From Armatimonadota bacterium (GTDB taxonomy: Bacteria; Armatimonadota; Fimbriimonadia; Fimbriimonadales; ATM1): a stretch of DNA of 64,000 bases. Location of the stretch: assembly GCA_003577165.1 (NCBI GenBank), contig QEUM01000010.1:34885-98884 (forward strand). Direction: 5' to 3'. Positions 59,460 to 64,000 of this stretch are shown piece by piece (position 1 is the first letter of the stretch; the number at the start of each line of letters is the position of its first letter). Position numbers and translations under genes: made by a program. The notes below the pieces were generated by a model. That model did not search any database, was not told where the DNA came from, and worked only from the letters and a program-made list of their open reading frames with translations.

Positions 59460-59926
59460 TTAGAACTATCAGCCTCGAACCAGGATCCTCCGCCCCGCTC
59501 AAAGCGGTGGACTGGACCCTCCTCGCAGTCCGCGCCGCAGCCGCCACGATCTTCGTGGCCCACGGCGCCCAGAAACTTTTCGGCGCGTTTGGCGGCCCCG
59601 GCCTGGAAGCCGTTGTCCAGAACATGGGTCCGCTCGGCTACTTCGTGGCCGCGGGCGAGTTCTTCGGCGGTCTGGGCATCCTCATCGGTGTCCTGCCCAG
59701 GTTCTCCGCTCTGTCGATCATTGCGATCATGGTCGGCGCAATCGCCACCGTTCACGGAAAGAACGGCTTCTTCCTCGACAAAGGAGGCTTCGAATACAAC
59801 CTCGCGCTCATCGCGCTCCTGCTGCCGATTCTCATCCTCGGCCCCGGACGGATCGCAATCAGCGAGCATGTGAGCCTTTGGAGGCCGAAGCAACGCGTTC
59901 AATCGAAGACGGCGGCGCAGTCCTAG
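59450..59926 (+). CDS. DoxX-family membrane protein
   Basis: A 158-residue protein with four hydrophobic segments. LLAVRAAAATIFVAHGAQKLFGAFGG is the DoxX signature, then GPLGYFVAAGEFFGGLGILIG and FALALIALLLP-type helix. DoxX-like proteins are quinone-linked or oxidative-stress-associated in several bacteria. The ATG at 59450 is inside the palindrome and has no SD; a later GTG (about 59508) is possible. yceI follows 43 bases downstream. Confidence 0.85.
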   Translation: MIPLRTISLEPGSSAPLKAVDWTLLAVRAAAATIFVAHGAQKLFGAFGGPGLEAVVQNMGPLGYFVAAGEFFGGLGILIGVLPRFSALSIIAIMVGAIATVHGKNGFFLDKGGFEYNLALIALLLPILILGPGRIAISEHVSLWRPKQRVQSKTAAQS

Positions 59927-59969
59927 TCCGATGCTGCCGAAAACACACACTAAAAGGAGAAAACACCAA

Positions 59970-60632
59970 ATGAAATCAAGAGTTGCCGTCGCGGTGATTG
60001 CGGCTATCAGCCTGCTCGCGAGCGCAGTGATTCTTCATCCAGGAGTGGCGTTCGCAAGGCCGGAATATGCGACCCCGGGCCGCGAGATCGCGTTTATTCA
60101 GTCCGGTTCCTACTCGGTTGATCCCCTCCACACGAGCGTCGGCTTCGAAGTCTGGCACCTCGGCATCGCCAAAGTTCAGGGACGGTTCACGAAGAAGTCC
60201 GGAAAGATCGTAGTGAACGCGAATGACATCACGCGCTCAAGCGTCTCCTTCTCAATCGAGGCGGACTCGATCGACACGGCGGTCGCGCCGCGCGATCAGC
60301 ATCTGAGGTCTGCTGACTTCTTCGAAGTCGCGAAATACCCTCAGATTCGATTCGAAAGCGCTCGCATCCGCAAGACCGAGAGCGGCTACGTCGCAGACGG
60401 CAAACTCACGATGAAGGCCGTCACGAAGGACGTCTCGATCCCGTTCAAAGTGTACGGTCCCATCACGGATCCGTGGGGCGGAACCCGAATCGGAGTCGTC
60501 GCAGAGCCGATCACTCTCAACCGTCAAGACTTCGGCATCGCTTACAACGACAAACTGCCGGACGGCACCCCCGCCGTGGGCAACGAAGTCACAGTGCATC
60601 TCGCTCTGGAGGCGGTGCTCGACAAACCGTAG
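59970..60632 (+). CDS. YceI-family secreted lipid-binding-like protein
   Basis: A 220-residue protein with a signal peptide (AVAVIAAISLLASAVIL) and a YceI lipocalin-like fold: YSVDPLHTSVGFEVWHLGIAKVQGRF, VSFSIEADSIDT, RDQHLRSADFFEVAKYPQIRF and MKAVTKDVSIPFKVYG. YceI proteins bind isoprenoid lipids in the periplasm and are often induced by stress. ATG at 59970 follows AAAAGGAG by about ten bases; I rejected an upstream ATG at 59931 because it lacks the signal start. Cotranscription with doxX is likely. Confidence 0.88.
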   Translation: MKSRVAVAVIAAISLLASAVILHPGVAFARPEYATPGREIAFIQSGSYSVDPLHTSVGFEVWHLGIAKVQGRFTKKSGKIVVNANDITRSSVSFSIEADSIDTAVAPRDQHLRSADFFEVAKYPQIRFESARIRKTESGYVADGKLTMKAVTKDVSIPFKVYGPITDPWGGTRIGVVAEPITLNRQDFGIAYNDKLPDGTPAVGNEVTVHLALEAVLDKP

Positions 60633-60656
60633 TTGGACCGTGGCAATGACCTAACG

Positions 60657-60684
60657 GCCGGCGCGCTGCACGCAGCGCGTCGGC
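60657..60684. terminator. Bidirectional terminator hairpin
   Basis: GCCGGCGCGCTG pairs with CAGCGCGTCGGC (one G-T pair), with a CACG loop: about 12 pairs. It lies between the convergent yceI and TauE/SafE genes. There is no T-tract on either side. Confidence 0.6.
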
Positions 60685-60691
60685 TTCACTC

Positions 60692-61420
60692 CTATTTTGA
60701 GGTCGCCAACTTGAACGCGGCGATCACCATTACTACAGAAAGCAGCATCCTCAACCATTGAGGCGTCAGCCTTCTCGCCCCGAGTTCGGTTCCGATCAAC
60801 CCGCCGACGAACGCAGCGGCGGCAAGCCACGGCAAACTGTCCGGAAGAGCCTTCAGGCTCGCCAGGTTTCCGGCGAGGCCCGCCACGGAATTCACTAAGA
60901 TAAACAGCGCTGCAATCCCAGACGTCGCCCGCGTCGAGGCCCATCCTGATAGGATGATGATCGGACTGAGGAAGATCCCCCCACCCACCCCGATGAGGCC
61001 GGAAACGAACCCGATCACAATGCCAATCCCGACGCCGATCCAAACGGGCATCGTGCGCCCCCCCCGATCCTTCGCGATCGGGGTCACAAGAGCGATCGCG
61101 ACCAAAACGAGCACGACGGCCAGAATCCTCTTGTAAGTGACGTCCGCCGTCACCGTCGCTCCGCCCAAAAAAGCGAAGGGAATCGAACCCACGGCGCAGG
61201 GCCAGAACGCACGCCACTCGAACAGCCCAGCCCGGAGGAATCTCAACGTGCCCAGCCCAGCCACCAAGATGTTCAGCGCGAGAGCGGTCGGCTTCATTTC
61301 AGCGGGCGCCATCCCCGCAAGAGCCATGGCGGCGAGATATCCCGATGCTCCGCCGTGTCCGACCGACGAATAGAGCACCGCGACGCCGAAAGCCAACAGA
61401 GCAAGGAACTCGATCTGCAT
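60692..61420 (-). CDS. TauE/SafE-family sulfite/organosulfonate exporter
   Basis: A 242-residue protein with about eight hydrophobic segments and the duplicated family pattern: SSVGHGGASGYLAAMAL (GHGG.GGG-like) in the first half and GVGGGIFLSPIIIL in the second. Substrates of the family are sulfite, sulfonates or related anions. ATG at 61420 is used; a GTG at 61459 would add 13 residues. TATATT lies before the ATG as a possible -10 box. Eight C at 61058-61065 correspond to a G tract in the coding strand. Confidence 0.85.
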   Translation of the reverse strand: MQIEFLALLAFGVAVLYSSVGHGGASGYLAAMALAGMAPAEMKPTALALNILVAGLGTLRFLRAGLFEWRAFWPCAVGSIPFAFLGGATVTADVTYKRILAVVLVLVAIALVTPIAKDRGGRTMPVWIGVGIGIVIGFVSGLIGVGGGIFLSPIIILSGWASTRATSGIAALFILVNSVAGLAGNLASLKALPDSLPWLAAAAFVGGLIGTELGARRLTPQWLRMLLSVVMVIAAFKLATSK

Positions 61421-61510
61421 CAGCTCAAAATCCGCGACAATATACCGCTTGCCTCCCACGTCCGCCCCCTGTCAATCACCTCAGAGAAGTTATGAGCGCA
61501 CTCCGTCCGC

Positions 61511-61516
61511 CATAAT
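61511..61516 (+). promoter_or_regulatory. -10-like box before the SARP gene
   Basis: CATAAT, 28 bases before the TTG at 61545; TTATGA 15 bases upstream is a weak -35. Unlike several other genes here, this one has an SD (GAGGGG) before the start. Confidence 0.35.
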
Positions 61517-61544
61517 CCAGTCGCACACCAGAGGGGTTCGCAAG

Positions 61545-64000
61545 TTGGGCGGGAGAGAACGAGCAGCGGGACAGACGAGTTCGGCCGTCTGGAAGGTCAG
61601 ACTGCTGGGCGAACTCGAACTCCTGACATCGCAAGGAGAGGTGTCGAAATTTCCAACGAGGACGGCTGCGCTTCTCTTCGCATATCTGGTGGCTCAAAAG
61701 GTCTCAACTCATGCAAAGGTCGAGTTGGAAGCGATGTTCTGGCCAGACAGTGACGGCGACCAGCAGGCCCAAAACCTCCGACGCGCAATTGCAGACATAC
61801 GCAAGGTGATCGAATTCGGCAGAGAGCGTGGCTCAATACTAAGAACTTCACGGGGAAGCATTTCCCTCGACAAGGCGGAGATCGCCAGCGATGTGGACGA
61901 GTTCAAAGCGTTTACCGATCTCGACTCCGATGTCGCACAGCTCAACCGGGCCATCGACATTTACAGGGGTCCGTTTTTGCCCGCTTCGACGGCGAATTGG
62001 GCCGTTGCCCTTCGCATGGAAATCGAAGAGAGATTCGCGCATGCAGTTGAAGCTCTTTGTCGAATTCTTCTCGATTCGGGGAAAACCAGAGAGGCCATCC
62101 AAGTCGCGCGGCAGGCAGTTGTCGTCGCTCCGACGCGTGAGGATATTCACATCTCGCTCATCTCATCCTATGCTTCCGCGGGAATGAGTGTCGAGGCGCT
62201 GAAGCAGTACGAAGAGTTGGAGCGACTTCTCGACGAGACCTGGGGCGAGTCTCCTTCTAAGCGAGCGAAGGACGCGCTCGAATCTGCTTTCCTTGAAGAC
62301 CCAGGTCGCAAACACAATTTGCCCCAGCACCTCACATCATTTGTCGGACGAGATCAAGAAATCGCAGACGTGACGGAGCTGTTGGCGAATCGCAGACTCA
62401 TCACAGTAACGGGAAGCGGAGGGTGCGGCAAGACGCGGCTGGCCGTCGAGGTCGCGCGCCGCATGGCATCTCACTTTCGCGACGGTGCATGGCTGGTTGA
62501 GTTCGCGGGCGTCACCGATCCGAAGTTAGTCGCGCAGACGGTAGCCGTCACGCTCAGAACCGACGAGCAACTCTCCGGCTCGATCGAGCGAATGTTGTGC
62601 CGCCGGCTTGCCTCCCAAGAGACACTTCTCGTGTTCGATAACTGCGAGCACCTCGTTCGCACATGCGCAGCGCTCGCGGAATCTCTGCTGCAAGCCTGCC
62701 CGAGACTCAAGATACTTGTCACGAGTCGCGAGGCTCTTGGAGTTCCTGGAGAAGCGACGTATAGGACGCCTTCGCTCACTCTTCCTGATAGCGAGCACGA
62801 CGGAAGCGAGGAATCTTCGCTGCAATCGGAGTCCGTTCGCCTCTTTCTCGAGCGTGCCAAAGAGTCGAACGCTTCCATCGAGCCGAATCACGCCAACCTA
62901 TCGGCAGTAGCCGAAATCTGCATAAGGCTCGATGGCATCCCTCTCGCCATCGAGCTCGCTGCAGCGGAGCTTCGCGTGCTTACGCTGCCGGACCTGCGGG
63001 CGCGCATTGACGACCGCTTCAATCTCCTCACCGGTGGGTCGCGTACGGCGATGCCGCGCCACCAGACTCTTGAGTCACTCGTGGATTGGAGTTATGACTT
63101 GCTCGACGAGAAGGAGCAGGCTCTCTTTCGCCGCCTCTCTGTTTTTACGGGGGGCTGCAGTTTAGACGCCGCCGAAGTCGTCGGCTCTGGTGATCCAGTG
63201 GCTTCCAAAGAGGTGCATCGGCTTCTTGGTGCGCTTTGCGACAAGAGCCTTCTCTTTGCCGAGAATCTGAATGGGCAGTCTCGCTACAGGATGCTGGAAA
63301 CGATCCGCCAGTACGCTTTGGCGAAGCTTCTTAAGTCCGGCGAACTCGCAAGGGTCCGAGACATCCATGCTGAGTTCTTCCTCCGGTTCTGTGAACTGGA
63401 CATGCCTCGACTCCGAAACGAAAACGAGGTCGAATGGCTCTTTCGGTTTGGCGCGGACATGGACAACGTGCGCTCGGCGCTCGAGTGGTCGGCACAAGGT
63501 GCAAGCAGGTCGGCGCTTTGCCTCAAACTGTGCGATGCCGCCGGCGAATACTGGCAGGCGCGATTCATGGTGGATGAAGCGTCCTACTGGTGCGACCGTG
63601 CCCTCGCTACCCCCCGCTCGGAACGAAATGGGGAGTACGGAGGTGTTCTCTTCCGACTCGCATGGGCACATTTCAATAGGTCGTCACTCGCAATGTGCCG
63701 AAGCGTGCTGGCCGAAGCAATCCAGATCTGCCGGGAATTCAGTGCGCCCGCTGTCTTGGCCAAATCGCTGAACTTGTTGGGCCGAGTCGAGCTGCAATGC
63801 AACAAAAGGGAGGAGGCAGACCGCCTCCACGGAATGGCGGTCGAGTCGGCGCGCAAAAGTGGTGACGAAGCTCTGGTTGCCGTTAGCCTCATGTACCGAG
63901 GCGACATCGCGTCCGAAGCGCTTGACTTCGACGCAGGCCTCGAACTGCTTGAGGAGGCGAAGCGCATCTTCGAATCTGTAGGCAGGCCGTCGGGAGTTGC
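61545..64000 (+). CDS. SARP/AfsR-like transcriptional regulator with NB-ARC-type ATPase (partial)
   Basis: Open to the right edge, so at least 818 residues. TTG at 61545 follows GAGGGG by eight bases. An N-terminal OmpR-type winged helix (KVRLLGELELLTSQGEV, LRRAIADIRKVI) is followed by a bacterial transcriptional activation domain (RAIDIYRGPFLPAS, AREIHISLI-like helices, LKQYEELERLL). Next comes an NB-ARC/AAA ATPase with Walker A GSGGCGKT (290-297), LVFDNCEHL and LDGIPLAIELAAAEL, and then TPR-like repeats (HFNRSSLAMCRSVLAEAI, ALDFDAGLELLEEAKRIFES). This is the AfsR/SARP layout, which senses a signal, uses ATP and activates target genes. Its targets would lie to the right of the window. Confidence 0.88.
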   Translation, partial: MGGRERAAGQTSSAVWKVRLLGELELLTSQGEVSKFPTRTAALLFAYLVAQKVSTHAKVELEAMFWPDSDGDQQAQNLRRAIADIRKVIEFGRERGSILRTSRGSISLDKAEIASDVDEFKAFTDLDSDVAQLNRAIDIYRGPFLPASTANWAVALRMEIEERFAHAVEALCRILLDSGKTREAIQVARQAVVVAPTREDIHISLISSYASAGMSVEALKQYEELERLLDETWGESPSKRAKDALESAFLEDPGRKHNLPQHLTSFVGRDQEIADVTELLANRRLITVTGSGGCGKTRLAVEVARRMASHFRDGAWLVEFAGVTDPKLVAQTVAVTLRTDEQLSGSIERMLCRRLASQETLLVFDNCEHLVRTCAALAESLLQACPRLKILVTSREALGVPGEATYRTPSLTLPDSEHDGSEESSLQSESVRLFLERAKESNASIEPNHANLSAVAEICIRLDGIPLAIELAAAELRVLTLPDLRARIDDRFNLLTGGSRTAMPRHQTLESLVDWSYDLLDEKEQALFRRLSVFTGGCSLDAAEVVGSGDPVASKEVHRLLGALCDKSLLFAENLNGQSRYRMLETIRQYALAKLLKSGELARVRDIHAEFFLRFCELDMPRLRNENEVEWLFRFGADMDNVRSALEWSAQGASRSALCLKLCDAAGEYWQARFMVDEASYWCDRALATPRSERNGEYGGVLFRLAWAHFNRSSLAMCRSVLAEAIQICREFSAPAVLAKSLNLLGRVELQCNKREEADRLHGMAVESARKSGDEALVAVSLMYRGDIASEALDFDAGLELLEEAKRIFESVGRPSGV

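Overview
The window is a gene-dense, roughly 60% G+C bacterial chromosome segment with about 53 protein genes, most with Shine-Dalgarno (SD) sites and many overlapping at ATGA or GTGA junctions. I see no rRNA, tRNA, CRISPR array, phage or insertion sequence, and no gap above about 170 bases. Flagellar chaperone genes, TolC and YceI genes, planctomycete-style DUF1552/DUF1592 proteins, WG-repeat lipoproteins and several carbohydrate hydrolases fit a free-living bacterium of the Armatimonadota (Fimbriimonadia-like) type. That assignment is an inference from gene content; no marker gene was placed on a tree.

Layout. 1-6.7 kb: the end of pyrG, an MFS transporter, and a leftward coupled set of a large membrane-anchored unknown protein, an Lgt-like membrane protein and kbl. 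6.8-10.4 kb: a copper island with a secreted YHS-repeat protein divergent from arsR-copZ-copA; a perfect palindrome sits on the arsR -10 box. 10.4-14 kb: a DUF1552 and DUF1592-type pair. 14.1-18.4 kb: an oxidoreductase followed by a nucleoside-type ABC importer (ATPase and two permeases, no binding protein). 18.4-19 kb: a TlpA-like thioredoxin gene interrupted by one in-frame TGA exactly at the first redox cysteine (UGGC), with a hairpin downstream that fits a bacterial SECIS. This probable selenoprotein is the most interesting feature. 19.1-22 kb: a TolC-like protein with an apparent CTG start, an ABC ATPase, fliS and a fliT-like gene. 22-27.3 kb: homocysteine methyltransferase, an EEP-fold phosphatase or nuclease, and a leftward holin-like/yvcK/gmk/coaBC operon. 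27.4-34.9 kb: mutS, priA, def, fmt and a WG-repeat lipoprotein. 34.9-41.2 kb: an SLC13 transporter, a lipoprotein, two secreted or unknown proteins and an S41 protease.

41.3-56.1 kb carries carbohydrate and peptide catabolism: a GHL10-like hydrolase, an M14 peptidase, beta-galactosidase, an amino-acid permease, mscL, an alkaline-phosphatase-like protein, alpha-L-fucosidase, a Gfo/Idh/MocA oxidoreductase and a GH20 hexosaminidase. The enzyme set would suit fucosylated N-acetyl-hexosamine/galactose glycans. 56.1-61.4 kb holds a second metal P-type ATPase with a CPD motif, a DinB-family protein, and a MarR gene divergent from doxX-yceI around a perfect 12+12 palindrome, then a TauE/SafE exporter. 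The right edge is a SARP/AfsR-like regulator that runs off the window.

Two genome-style features recur. At several genes a -10-like hexamer ends only 5-8 bases before the start codon, with no SD, which suggests leaderless transcripts. Runs of 7-9 G (or C) are frequent inside coding sequence, mostly at Gly-Gly codons.
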